Assembly (NCBI GenBank): GCA_037179385.1
Contig: CM074195.1
Coordinates: 5,760,438 to 5,824,437, forward strand
From: Holothuria scabra
Taxonomy: Eukaryota > Echinodermata > Holothuroidea > Aspidochirotida > Holothuriidae
Length of the DNA stretch: 64,000 bases
Direction of reading: 5' to 3'
Shown: positions 1-9,920 of the stretch, in pieces
How the letters are laid out: each line of letters begins with the position of its first letter
Numbering within the stretch: position 1 is the stretch's first letter
The notes under the pieces: model-generated
Databases searched by the model: none
The model's input: the letters and a program-made list of their open reading frames with translations, nothing else
What the model was told of the DNA's origin: nothing
Translations under genes and position numbers: made by a program

Positions 1-1060
1 CAATAAGCCAATGACAAAAATACTACATACATTATATCTGCGTACACTGACTTTCTACCACCTACATAAATGCCAATGCTAATACAGTACAGTCACACAA
101 CTTGTTATCCTGTATTTTGATTTTTCTTCTGGAAGAAAAAGGAGGGCGCCAAACAGACTACTGTTGGGTTCAGCCAGAGCAGATAATTTGCTCCCACAAA
201 GGAACGATCCTTACAAATTTCTTAGTTTGTTCTGAAACTATACGTTGTACCACCGGACTGCAATCGAGGGGGTTAAAGGCCAGAAAATGCCTGTTTAGAG
301 CAGGCCCGCAGACAGTTTTTTTTGCACCACCCCGAAGCTACGGCCTACGATTAGAGGCCTGAAAATGCTGGAAAGTCCGTGTTGCGGTACTTCAGATATT
401 TTCTTCACAAAAGTACTGGAATCTACTGGACGGAGGGAAGAAGCTTCCGACGGGAGCAAAACTCGTAGCAACACAATAGCAATTGGTTAGCCGTTCGCCC
501 AAAGAAACGATGGGAAGGCATTTTTTCTTTTTTTTTCTTCTTTTTTTGTAAAGAAAGAAGCTGCATACTTGGACTTGCAGAAAACCTGGAAAAATTTCAA
601 TTTTGAATTACGAGGTTTTCATTTTATGTAATTGTATTTCGAGTGATTCATTCGGCACGTTAGGTTAAAATTTGACTGTAATTGATACCATATTCAAAGT
701 ATAAATATAATATATAAAAGAAATAGAATTGTGAAGGAAAGGATTCTAAATAACATAGATAGGGTTTGTCGAGTAGGGTGCTCCTTGAAGAGAGGGGGAA
801 AGAAATAAATTGTAGACAAAACAAGCTGAGAAAATACCTGAGGACAGTGGCATCAACCCTACCTAATCATTGTCCTCATAATCTACCTTTACCCTACCTT
901 TACCCACCCTACCCTGCCGGTACATGACGTTACCCTATCTGGACTCACCCCTCCCCGCTCGTCTTTTCATCTGCATATTGCATGGTGTATTTAAGGGGGT
1001 TGTTGTTTGTAGTAATCGGGTTGTCACTGTGTATAGGCCTAACCCTCTAACCCCAATTGT
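1..1060. other. No gene seen
   Basis: AT-rich sequence with a T-run at 520-548 and a short CCTACCTTTACC-type repeat at 878-915. No supported gene or element. Confidence 0.6.
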
Positions 1061-2262
1061 TTCTCGGCCTTTTGGGTTAAGATCATGTGTAGCCTTTTCT
1101 TTTCATCCAATGTAGAATGGAGCCATACATGACAGACCAATTATATAAATGGTCTGAGGGCCACCGTGACGTTAGTCGAGTGTTATCCTTCAGTGGACGT
1201 AATAGCTTCTCCAGGAAGCAGTTTAATTTTAAATATCTGCACCACTCGGCTTTGGGGTTACGTGCACAAACGCAGAGACAGTGGCATCGGCTTTGCAGTA
1301 AACACACTCCACAGGCTTATTTTAACCCTTTGTCGTTGTTTGGGTCCTTTTGGACCCATGCGGGGAGCTCGTCTGTCGCCCATCTTTACTAGGGAGCTTT
1401 CGATTTGCACGTTCACCTAGTCGACTGCTACGAGATTGCGTCAATTTTAGCCCCTGCGCATGCGTCACGTCGTCTCCCTCGTCCACTAGCCAAATCGAGA
1501 ACGTGTCCACCGCGATTTTGACGTTCGTCCCAAACTGCAACGAACGTTCACATGTGTGACGTCACAGAATATCTGAAAACGGATTAAGTGACAAGAATAC
1601 GTGCTAGTTTCCCTCCTTGTGATTTGTTTTGTACAAATGGGGTCACTTTTTACCTAAAATGCATATGGGATTGATATTTCATTGGGGAATGTGCTTTATT
1701 TTGGACGTTTTCTTGCAACTTCAACAGCAGGAGACTCAAAGTTGAAATATGCTGTATTCTCCATGAAAACATACCAACGTACCGGTACTTAACTGGCGTC
1801 CGTGTAGTAGACATGCATTTACATCGTTGAACAAATTTGAAAAATTACACAAGGCTAGACTGCAAATTCGCCATTTTAATACCACTCGTCCACGTCGACC
1901 CTAGCGCTGGGAAATCGAAACAGGCTTTAACAGTCGACGCACCATAGCAGTGGACGCGTCCAAGAAGGCAAGCTCATCGACTAGAACGAAGTCCACGTTC
2001 ACTCAATCGAAAGCTCGGTACTGTTTCACGCGCAGCTCGAAACTGCGAGTAGCTACCCGAACATTCGGCCACAACAACGAGAGAGACAACAGTTTTAGGT
2101 CACGGGGTCAATGGCCTACGGAAGCCGATGCGGGGCGGGCTACCTCCGCTTTTCCGTCCACTCCCGAGGCGCGCCAATATGCCCCGATCGGAGCACAACG
2201 GTAAAGGGTTAAGGTTTGGTTTCGCCGAACGGCCTTTTGCTAGAGGGTTGGGAGGACTTTAG
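1061..2262 (+). repeat. U2-snRNA-like repeat, copy A (split by element P+X)
   Basis: From 1061, TTCTCGGCCTTTTGG then AAGATCATGTGTAG closely match the 5' part of spliceosomal U2 snRNA as I know it. Further on, GACCAATTATATAAATGG resembles the U2 segment around the Sm site, and CTTCTCCAGGAAG resembles the 3' stem-loop. The repeat stops at 1222, is interrupted by the TTAA element, and resumes at about 2213-2262. The branch-site pairing element GUAGUA is not kept intact, so this is not a working snRNA gene. Confidence 0.65.
1223..2212. mobile_element. Long copy of a TTAA-flanked piggyBac-like MITE with side unit (element P+X)
   Basis: The MITE proper spans 1322-2212, starting TTAACCCTTTGTCGTTGT and ending with the complement of TTAACCCTTTACCGTTGT. 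TTAA target sites and CCCTTT termini suggest piggyBac. A side unit X (1227-1321) lies between TTAA at 1223 and the MITE. The same X sits on the same side of the copy at 9117. Relative to that copy, this one has an additional 632 bp (1391-2022) bounded by TACT on both sides. The whole block interrupts a U2-like repeat. Short frames here are not genes. Confidence 0.75.
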
Positions 2263-2790
2263 AAAACTGTTAATAGTCCATAGAAATTCTTAAGTTTTGA
2301 CACAACTCTTTGATTGACAACCAGTTCAAAAAGTATACCAATAACACTGAAGGTGTTTTACACATTGCCAAGGGTCTCGTTTACTCACTCTGACCGCGTG
2401 TTTGGTCTAACGGTAAGACCATCCGCCTCTCACGAGGAAGGCCCGGGTTCGGATTCCCAGGTCTCTAGTCATACCAAAGACTCTAAAATGAAACCTTCTG
2501 CCGTTTTGCGTGATGCTCCGCATAAGCAATGGAGTAGGGAAAACAAGCCAGTGAGCCACAACTGGAAAAAGGGCGGTGGTCCGCTAGACTTGAACAAATA
2601 GGTTGGAAACTGGGCCGTAGAACTCCATCTAACTAACTAACTAACGTTTACTCACTCTCAAGCTATAAGTAACGATTGTGCCTTAGATAAGGCTGAATTT
2701 TAGACAGTCGTGGGAGGGGTGAAGTAACTTGAGTATAACAACTGGAACTGTTGAGGTGAGAGAATTCCTGAGGTCTCCAAGGTCTGGTTA
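2262..2790 (+). mobile_element. TTAA MITE family C, copy split by a SINE
   Basis: The pieces 2262-2391 (CAACTCTTTGATTGACAACC) and 2659-2790 (CGTGGGAGGGG to GGTGAGAGAA) flank the SINE at 2392-2644. The SINE's 14-bp duplication lies in MITE sequence, so the MITE is older. Confidence 0.72.
2392..2644 (+). mobile_element. tRNA-Glu-derived SINE, full copy with 14-bp duplication
   Basis: The head reads TTTGGTCTAACGGTAAGA (A-box region), then a 5-bp anticodon stem around the 7-nt loop CTCTCAC (anticodon CTC), then GGCCCGGGTTCGGATTCC (B-box region), like tRNA-Glu. The body includes AAGCAATGGAGTAGGGAAAA and GAGCCACAACTGGAAAAA, and the tail is (CTAA)n. The flanking direct repeat CGTTTACTCACTCT (2378-2391 and 2645-2658) shows a LINE-driven insertion. 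It lies inside a copy of MITE family C. Confidence 0.9.
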
Positions 2791-2939
2791 AACTAAATTG
2801 TAATGTTCATACTTTAACACATCCAACACATTTTCCAGGCTTGCATAAACATGGCCTCAACAGATTTTTTTAGCAGGGGAGAAATTAAAAAATGAAACAT
2901 TATAGATCTGAAGCCTGGTGGGAATAAGTCTCAGAGGAC

Positions 2940-3060
2940 GAGGCTGAGGATCTCAGTGGAGCGCCACCATCAGTTGGCGCCGGGCGCACAGAAAATTTTG
3001 AAAGTCGCTACCCCTCGGGTAGCCGGGAAATGGCATTTTCCAGGCTTGTATAACCCTTCC
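2940..3060 (+). repeat. Repeat G, short copy
   Basis: It reads GGAGCGCCACCATCAGTTGG then CACAGAAAATTTTGAAAG, CCCCTCGGGTAGCCGGGAAA and GGCATTTTCCAGGCTTGTA. The hairpin is intact. Confidence 0.7.
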
Positions 3061-3105
3061 TTTGGCGAAAACTTCACGGTAGGTAGCGTGTGATAAAACC
3101 TTGAT

Positions 3106-3362
3106 GTAGTTAGTTTGTTTGTTCGATTGAGTTTTACGGCCCAGTTCCCAACCTATTGATTCAAGTCGAGCCGGCCACGGCCTTTTTCCAGTTGTGGCTC
3201 ACTCAGGCTGGCTTGTTTTCCCTACTCCATTGCTTATGGGGAGCATCACGCACAACAGCAGTAGGTTCCTTTTTTAGAGTCTTTGGTATGACTCGACATG
3301 GGAATAGAACCCGGACCCTTCGCGTGAGAGGCGGATTGCTCTTACCGTAAGATCAACCAAAA
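3106..3362 (-). mobile_element. tRNA-Glu-derived SINE, minus-strand copy
   Basis: The complement of the 2392-2644 family: tail at 3106-3120 (TAGTTAGTTTG), body with TCCAGTTGTGGCTCACT, and head with GTGAGAGGCGGATTGC at the right. It has a short internal duplication (CAGGCTGG) not in other copies. Confidence 0.88.
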
Positions 3363-3679
3363 ATTTTATATTATTTTAAATATTGATGTAAGCTTAATAT
3401 TATGAGATAAATTTAATAAAAGCCTTAGCCATCCTTTCATTTTATTGTTGCTATTCTTAAAGAAATAAATTGGAACGTCACATTTTTCAAGGAATGAAAT
3501 TATAATGAATGATTAGCTTCGACGAGAAAAACGATACATGTAGGTGTATTGGTCAAGAAAATAAGTGCCATCTTATTGCATTTTCACGGTAACACAGTTA
3601 CGAACATCAATAGAGATCTGCGCTGTGGGCGGCAGATGACTCTCTGCCAAACGTAAGGAATCATTGCCCTGAATATTTA

Positions 3680-3925
3680 AGCCGAGCGCCACAATGATTG
3701 GCGTGGAACACTGGAGTGTATAAAAAATGAAAAATTTCGACCTTTCAGAACTGCCGAAACAGCATATTTCAGATTTGTAATTCCAGAGAGGTAATAACTA
3801 GTTTACGCATTCGATACTTTGATTTTTTTTTTTTTTTGCAATAAAATTTCGCTTCAATAAGAGATGAACAAATTGCAATACGATCAAAAAATTACCACAT
3901 AAAATTTACCACTTCAAGTTTTCAG
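3680..3925 (+). repeat. Repeat G, divergent copy
   Basis: GAGCGCCACAATGATTGGCG keeps the hairpin, followed by AAAATGAAAAATTTCGACC. The 3' part (AATTTCGCTTCAATAAGAGA, ATTACCACATAAAA) corresponds to 57200-57270. Confidence 0.55.
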
Positions 3926-4587
3926 GCCAAATCTTTGGGCTTGTTCACCTGGGTACTTCCCTGCTTTTGTTATCTTAAAACAGGCAGTTGTAAAAACTCT
4001 CTGGTTAAAGTCATCCCACAACGTTTTGCACTATTTTCTGCTCAAACGATATTCTACCCTATATGGCCAAATTATGTCCGAACTATAAAGTGAAACTGAG
4101 GTACATACAAACAATTGATTTGTACAGGCTGCCAGAATTCGTGGCAAAGTTTCATTTTATGAAAATTTTAAAGTTACTGTGATTTTATTTTTACTAGTTT
4201 TTTTTTTAGCAAATTCTAGAAAAAAATCAGGCTCTCTTTCACAGTTTTAACTGGGTGATTTAACACATGCCATATTGCTTATGATTTTAAAGGCTGGCAG
4301 ATGATTTTAAACCTCTTCCCGAAATTCAGACCTTGCCAAAATTTGAAAGGCAGTCTTCTCCTTGCCCCATGGGCCTCTGGTTTAAAGGGAGGGGTTTGCT
4401 ACCCTTCTCATTGGTTTTTGCACCATACATAAGTTACCGTGCCTTACTTAAAAATTTGTGTTAAATGTTTAACACATTTTTAGGAACTAAAAAGTCTATT
4501 AGAGGTGGGATGGTGCAACCAGAGAGGTGATATGTTCTAATAACACCTCCCTGGTGCAACAGTTCCTCCCTGCTGCTACGCTTGTGC

Positions 4588-4862
4588 TTAAAGCCCGATT
4601 CTCTCACCCCAAACAGTACCAATTCTCTTAACCTTCTTACTTAAGCCACCCCCACCCCACAATTGTCTGCCAGTGAATTCATCCTCATCAAGAAACAATC
4701 TCAGTTTCTTACTTCATGGTGATAAATAAGTTCAATGTATATAATCAAAACACCCTCAGACGAGTCCATGCTGTGTAATAAAAGCTTTGGCACTCAGCAT
4801 TGTTTGAATTAGCTGTCAATCAAAGAGCTGAACCAATTGGAAATTCCGTAAATTTCCTACAT
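4588..4862 (-). mobile_element. TTAA MITE family C, minus-strand copy
   Basis: It reads as the complement of the reference, from TTAAAGCCCGATTCTCTCACC at the left to ATCAAAGAGCTGAACC. The right end is decayed after 4850. Confidence 0.78.
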
Positions 4863-5068
4863 TCGATTGCATGCTTTAAAACGCTTGGCCACCAATCCCA
4901 TGGCTCGAGCACCAACAGCAGAAAGTTGCCAGTTTCAGAATTTTCATGGAGATAGTTGAATTTCACAACAACGCCATTTACCAATCACGAAGTGACAAGG
5001 CGATCCATCTTCCGAATTGTAAAATGATTTTGATTTTTTTTTTTTGCTGTACGTCTACAAGAGTGGTT

Positions 5069-5270
5069 GTCTCGTCCTTTTGACAAAGATCATGTGTACT
5101 ATCTTTTCTTTTCATCCAGTCTAGAATGGAGCCATACATATCAGACCAATGATGTGAATGGCACGAGGGCCGTGCGGTTGATCAAGTACTGTTTTTCAAT
5201 GGATGTAATAGCTTCTTCAGGAAGAAGTTCGCCGAACGGCTTTTTATCAAAGGGTCGGGAGGACTTTGAA
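5069..5270 (+). repeat. U2-snRNA-like repeat, copy B (uninterrupted)
   Basis: This copy starts TCTCGTCCTTTTGAC, then AAGATCATGTGTACTATC, and aligns with copy A to its 3' part, including TTCGCCGAACGGC and GGGTCGGGAGGACTTT. It shows the empty site for the TTAA insertion in copy A. The shared 3' part beyond U2-like sequence suggests a U2-derived SINE or a spreading pseudogene, not two independent processed copies. It ends in an A-run (nine A). Confidence 0.65.
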
Positions 5271-5806
5271 AAAAAAAGTATATCAAAACGTTTATTGATA
5301 TACATGATAACATTGAGTAAGGTCGGAAGCACGCACTCAAAAAACAGCGATGGAAGATCCGACTTAAACCAAATGGTTAGAAGTTAAGCTTTGAAACCGC
5401 CTTCTGCAGGAGCGCGCGAAAATTTCGTTAATGTGGTCAAAATTGATTCTTGTTCGGAACACCCCTAACCTTTAATTAATACACTAGCTCTACAGAAATA
5501 GAGCCTAAATACCTTTTGGGAAAAAAAAACTGGAAATCGAGGTGGAGGGGCTCTGCACACTAACAATACACCATTACTGGACTGATGCATAGTCTAATTT
5601 ACATATGTTTGAGATGCTACTGAGTATGCGTCGATGAAATTGAAGTTTGAGAATTTGCGATTTGCGATAACTGGACTCAATGGTGATAATTTAAGTGGAG
5701 AAAGTCTAAGGTACTGGTTCTACTTGTAAAAGTCGACAAAGTCCCAGTCGGAAGAATTACTAGACCGAGCATGAGAAAATTCCAACTAGAATTTCAGGCT
5801 TTTTAA

Positions 5807-6070
5807 TTAAAGGGCAAGAGCAGTCATCCCAAATTAAAGTAGTGTAGTAGACTGTCCAGTTTCGTGATTGGCTGTTTTGAGTCATGTGACAATGTTTTTT
5901 CTCTTCAAAGGTGAAATTTACTGGGAATAACTGCTTGGTTTACCTCGAATATGCAACAGTTAAATCATGAAATGTAATGAAAGATACTTTGAAGAGAAAT
6001 AAGACGAAAATTGTGCTATCAGTGAGCCTTTTCTTCAAAATAAATTTGGGGGACTGCTCTTTACCTTTAA
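5807..6070 (+). mobile_element. TTAA MITE family E, complete copy
   Basis: The ends are TTAAAGGGCAAGAGCAGTC and GGACTGCTCTTTACCTTTAA, an inverted repeat with TTAA on both sides. The interior shares TGATTGGCTGTTTTGAGTCA and GAAAGATACTTTGAAGAG with the other copies. Confidence 0.82.
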
Positions 6071-6642
6071 CTATAGTGGCTCTGACAAATTTTGGAGGAG
6101 TGAGACACCCCAACAACCCTTCCCGATCGGGACGGCCCTTTGGAAAATCACCATTTTTTCAGAATGGTGATGTCTATTCGGTTAAACTACGTTTTCTTTC
6201 CAAATTTTCATAAATAATAGTAATCAGGAGTGTCCCCATCCGTCAACCCCCTTCCTCAGTTTAAAATTTACCAAGGCAAACGGTATCTTTTTTTTCTTAC
6301 TTCGTAGATGGGTCAGGTTGCCTCCTCAGCTCTGGTTTATCGTGTTACCTTGTAACAAAATTAAAACAATTTCAAAGGGCAAAGTTTCATATTTACATAT
6401 GAAATGACAAAGGTATGAAACACCAATGTTCCTCAAACTTGAGCAAGCAGTGGCGACTCTACCCCGCCGAGCGGACGGTGGTTTTCTCAGTTTCTCAGCT
6501 TCCTAGGGATGTGACTGAACAAGGAATGTGCCGTTCAGCCTGCGAAGCCCGAGGGTTGGGTCCAGAGGTGGGGGGCAGTGAAGTTCTTAGGTTTAAGAAT
6601 ATCCCTGGGTGAAAATAAAAGGTGGCAGGAGAGGTATATTAA

Positions 6643-7270
6643 TTAAAGTGTACCTCAAGTCAAAAAATCAAATATATGTATTAAACAGTACCAAGAAAGA
6701 ATTCTAACAGTCCAACTCCCATCTTCATAGGACATTCGTGGGCGGAGATATAAAATGTAAAAATTTATTCACTTAAAACTGAAATAGTCCATTGCGCAAT
6801 AATTTGTTACTTTCTTGCTTTAAAACTCACATTGCCTGCTTTGTGTACTAAACAAAGCAGGTAAAGTGATTTTACTTGCTTAGCAAAGCAGGTTATTGTC
6901 TGCTAAACAAAGCAGGTAATATTTAGCTTTAAAATTAAAAATATTTTTACGACCGTGAACACTTCTCGTTTGCTTCCTTAGCAAGTTGCGCAGAGAGGAC
7001 TTAATTAACTACATAACCCCGTGAGAGTAAGAGTGCTATCACACCATGATAAAAGGTTCAACAACTTTCTGAAAAGCACAGAAATACAAAAGATTGTAGT
7101 TTGAGAAGTACAAAAATGACATCACAAATTATTGCCCAATGTGCCATTTCAGTATCAGCTATCAAAATTTAACATTTTAAATCCCTGCTCGAGAATATCC
7201 TTTGAAGATGGGAGCTGGACTGTTAGAATTCATTTTTCATGTACTTTTTGACTTGGGGTACACTTTTATT
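6643..7270. mobile_element. Foldback element with about 185-bp arms
   Basis: The left arm (6643-6830) and the complement of the right arm (7080-7270) share AAGTGTACCTCAAGTCAAAA, GAATTCTAACAGTCCA, CTCCCATCTTCA and GCAATAATTTGT in the same order. The central spacer holds three copies of CTAAACAAAGCAGGT (6848, 6879, 6903; the second with two changes) and one inverted partial copy (6834). It has no coding capacity. Confidence 0.8.
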
Positions 7271-7458
7271 TTTCGATTGACCTAACTTTGAACTGGCCTT
7301 ACTTAGGCATACTGTAGGGCACATAAAGTCTCCGGAGGCAACTAATCGCCCATGCTTCCCGTAGCGCCGCCACTGCCGTTCGTCTTGGTCATTACTTACA
7401 ATGTACTGAGGTACTAGTCATTTCTAAGGAGTCCGATAATGAATAAATATATAAACAA

Positions 7459-7692
7459 ATTGGTGCAAAAACTAGTCAAACAGCCCCTGAATCGACCAAT
7501 CAAGTTAGTCAACAGATTGATTATTAGACTACAGTAATATTTTACCCACTTGAATTAGTCTCTAAAAATTATAAAGCCTCATTGGCTAAGTTTTGACTGA
7601 TATTCTTTAGTTCATAACTATGGCAAATTAGCCAAATATGGTTGACTAACGTGGTTGACACCACTTGACTAATTTGTGTTTAAAGTGCAGTG
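7459..7692. mobile_element. Possible degenerate inverted-repeat element
   Basis: The left reads GGTGCAAAAACTAGTCAA and the complement of the right reads GCACTTTAAACACAAATTAG followed by TCAAGTGGTG. GACTAA-type words recur inside. The inverted match is loose. Confidence 0.35.
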
Positions 7693-8814
7693 GTGTATAC
7701 TTATCTTGATTTTTATATGTCAATTATGTACATTTAAGAGTTTTCAAGAAGTTTCATTATTTTCCTTGTAATAATTCCTGCCTTTTGTTTAGGAGTTGGT
7801 TGCAATTTTCGATTTTTTTACATAAAATCTTGAATCTAGCATACATAGAAGTTTTAAAAAGGAGGAGGAAATTTCTGACAGATACGGGGGAGAATCCTAA
7901 GCCTGGATAGGGGATAGAAGGGAAGTTCCCCCTCTCTTTTGAGAATTTTTTTTAACAATTGAAAGCTCTAAGATGCAAGCTGGTGCAATTTCTTATCAGT
8001 TTCATCATTACCATATAGCCTATCATATTATCAAAATTTTCTTCCTTTTCGAACACCAGATAAAAAAATGTTAAACAATGAATAAAAAAGATTTTAAGAA
8101 GAAGAAAATCGACGCGAAAGGGGAAGCAGTTCCTCCCTCAGCTCCTTTCGCCAGACTTGCGAAAAACATGAAATAATTGCTATCTTTTCCACTTTTTCCT
8201 CTCTGTATTTTGTAGTAATAATTGGAGAAATTTATCAACAATAGTCAACTAATATTAAAACTTATCTCGATAAATCAAACGCAAAGGAGCAATGATTTTA
8301 TTATACTTAATATTCACAGGATAGTATGACCATTAAACAATAATATTGTAAAAAGATCATAAATTTTCCCAACGAGAACGTCACAAAATTAATTCGTTAC
8401 AAGTTGAACTGAATAAACCTCTCAGATCGTTTGTAAGTGATGGCGTTCGTATAATTTTCCCCTGCAGCCTGGTCATTCTCGCCTCTCTGACCACAATTCC
8501 GACGTCTGTGACTGTTTGTACTTGCAGTCTCCAGCAAATTCTCTTTCCGGTAGTCCAAAATCCTGTATGCGTCCGTGCGTCACTCAAAAAACACTGCTTG
8601 AGTTTTTTTACAAGCAAGGTGGAAGGCTGTGAACTGTGAAGGAATAGCTGTATGTAGTAGCCCATTATAGCGCTAATCTTCTCACCCCAATTACAATTTT
8701 TGTAGCTTGTCCACAAAAATGCTCAATTGGTACATCACTGACAGTTAGTTCAAGAATGTCGAGTACCAAAGTTCATATTACACAAAGTGTACTGTACTGA
8801 TAGACTGAGTTAAT
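7693..8814. other. No gene seen
   Basis: AT-rich sequence. The longest frame (minus strand, 8381-8716) has no recognised motif and no splice support. Confidence 0.5.
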
Positions 8815-9005
8815 TAGGTAGATGGAGTCTATACGCCACGGCCTTTTTCCAGTTGTGGCTCACTTGCTTGTTACCCTTCTTTATTGCTTATGCTGAGCAC
8901 CAAGCACAATGACAGTAAGTTCCGTCTTTAAAGTCTTCGGTATGACCCGACTAGGACTCGATCTCCCAACATCCCGACTACAAGTCTGATGCTCTAACCA
9001 CTGTA
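8815..9005 (-). mobile_element. SINE copy with a second tRNA-like head
   Basis: The body and 3' part match the SINE family, but the head differs. The complement reads CAGTGGTTAGAGCATCAGA and then GAGATCGAGTCC, another tRNA-like promoter region. The same body with two tRNA heads indicates related subfamilies. Confidence 0.8.
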
Positions 9006-9007
9006 CT

Positions 9008-9530
9008 GAGAGGGTTTTGAGAACATGTTACCGTGCATCATGTGGCACTCATCTCGAAGCAATAAACTGAGATTGTTTCTGGATGAGAGTGAATTTTAGA
9101 CAGTTGTGGGAGGGGCTTAACCCTTTACCGTTGTGCTCCGATCGGGGCATATTTTCGCGCCTCGGGAGCGGGCGGAAAAGCGGACGTAGCCCGCCCCGCA
9201 TCGGCTTCCGTAGGCCATTGACACCGTGACCTTAAACTATTGTCTCTCTCGTTGTTGTGGCCGAAATTTCGGGTAGCTACTCGCAGTTTCGAGTTCCGCG
9301 TGAAACAGTAAAGATGGGTGACAGCCGAGCTCTCCGCATGGGTCCAAAAGGACCCAAACAACGGTAAACGGTTAAAAGAAGCCTGTGGAGTGTGTTTACT
9401 GCAAAGCTGATGCCACAGTCTCTGCGTGTGTGCACGTAACCCCTTAGCCGAGCATTGCAGATATTTTAGATTAAGTTAGGAGGTTAGGAGAATTGGAACT
9501 GTTTGGGTGAGAGGACTAGGTCTATTAATT
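9008..9530 (+). mobile_element. TTAA MITE family C, copy split by element P+X
   Basis: The pieces 9008-9117 (AAACTGAGATTG, GTGGGAGGGGC) and 9471-9530 (TTAGGAGAATTGG to GAGAGGAC) flank the TTAA insertion at 9117-9474. The left part is partly lost next to the SINE at 8815-9005. Confidence 0.72.
9117..9474. mobile_element. Short copy of the TTAA-flanked piggyBac-like MITE with side unit
   Basis: The MITE spans 9117-9375, with TTAACCCTTTACCGTTGT at the left and the complement TTAACCGTTTACCGTTGT at the right (17 of 18). Unit X follows at 9376-9470 and ends at another TTAA. The block interrupts a copy of MITE family C between GGGGC and GTTAGG with TTAA on both sides, so P and X behave as one insertion. 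It matches 1322-1390 plus 2023-2212 in inverse orientation. Confidence 0.78.
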
Positions 9531-9815
9531 TATTTGTAATCCTCGGAAAGTCCAATATCTAGCAGTTTGGGTAATTAAGCTTTTATTTCTTTTTGAAAAA
9601 ATTACTTCATAAAATATGGGCCGACTTATAGCCTTCATCAACGTAAGTGGTCACTTTTGCCAAATGCTCCGCCATAAGATTTCTTAAAATAGACTTTGCT
9701 GTCTCTCTCTTTTTCGCGCTCTTCTATCAGACGCTGGGATCCGAGAATTATATTTCTTTGGTAAAGTTTTCAGGCCGATGTTTCACATTCTTCTTAAGAC
9801 AACCAGCCTCTTCCT

Positions 9816-9920
9816 TCATTTACTTCTCCCTGACTCCACTGGAGAGTCATACATATTATAAGATATACTATATGTTATAATTTGTATGACTCTTCAGTGG
9901 AGTCAGGGAGAAGTAAATGA
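9816..9920. repeat. Near-perfect hairpin, 44-bp arms, 15-nt loop
   Basis: The left arm 9817-9860 and right arm 9876-9919 are inverted copies with only two mismatches; the arms include TTACTTCTCCCTGACTCCAC. The loop is AT-rich. It could be a very small palindromic MITE or a transcribed hairpin. No third copy is in the window. Confidence 0.85.

Noticed and set aside
1950..2204. 84-codon plus-strand frame
   Set aside because: It is inside the long TTAA element and is interrupted by the insertion/deletion boundary seen in the other copy.
2392..2470. A tRNA-Glu gene
   Set aside because: The acceptor stem is not formed, and the sequence continues into the SINE body with a duplication at both ends.
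5069..5270. A functional U2 snRNA gene
   Set aside because: The branch-site recognition element and other invariant positions are changed, and a second copy shares the same extra 3' sequence.
8381..8716. 111-codon minus-strand frame
   Set aside because: No motif, no splice-site support, and AT-rich surroundings; consistent with chance.
9125..9361. 78-codon minus-strand frame, and its relative at 1950-2204
   Set aside because: Both lie within the TTAA MITE; the shared peptide comes from shared transposon DNA.
9816..9920. A microRNA gene
   Set aside because: The arms are too long and too perfectly paired for a usual animal microRNA precursor, and there is no expression evidence; kept only as a hairpin.
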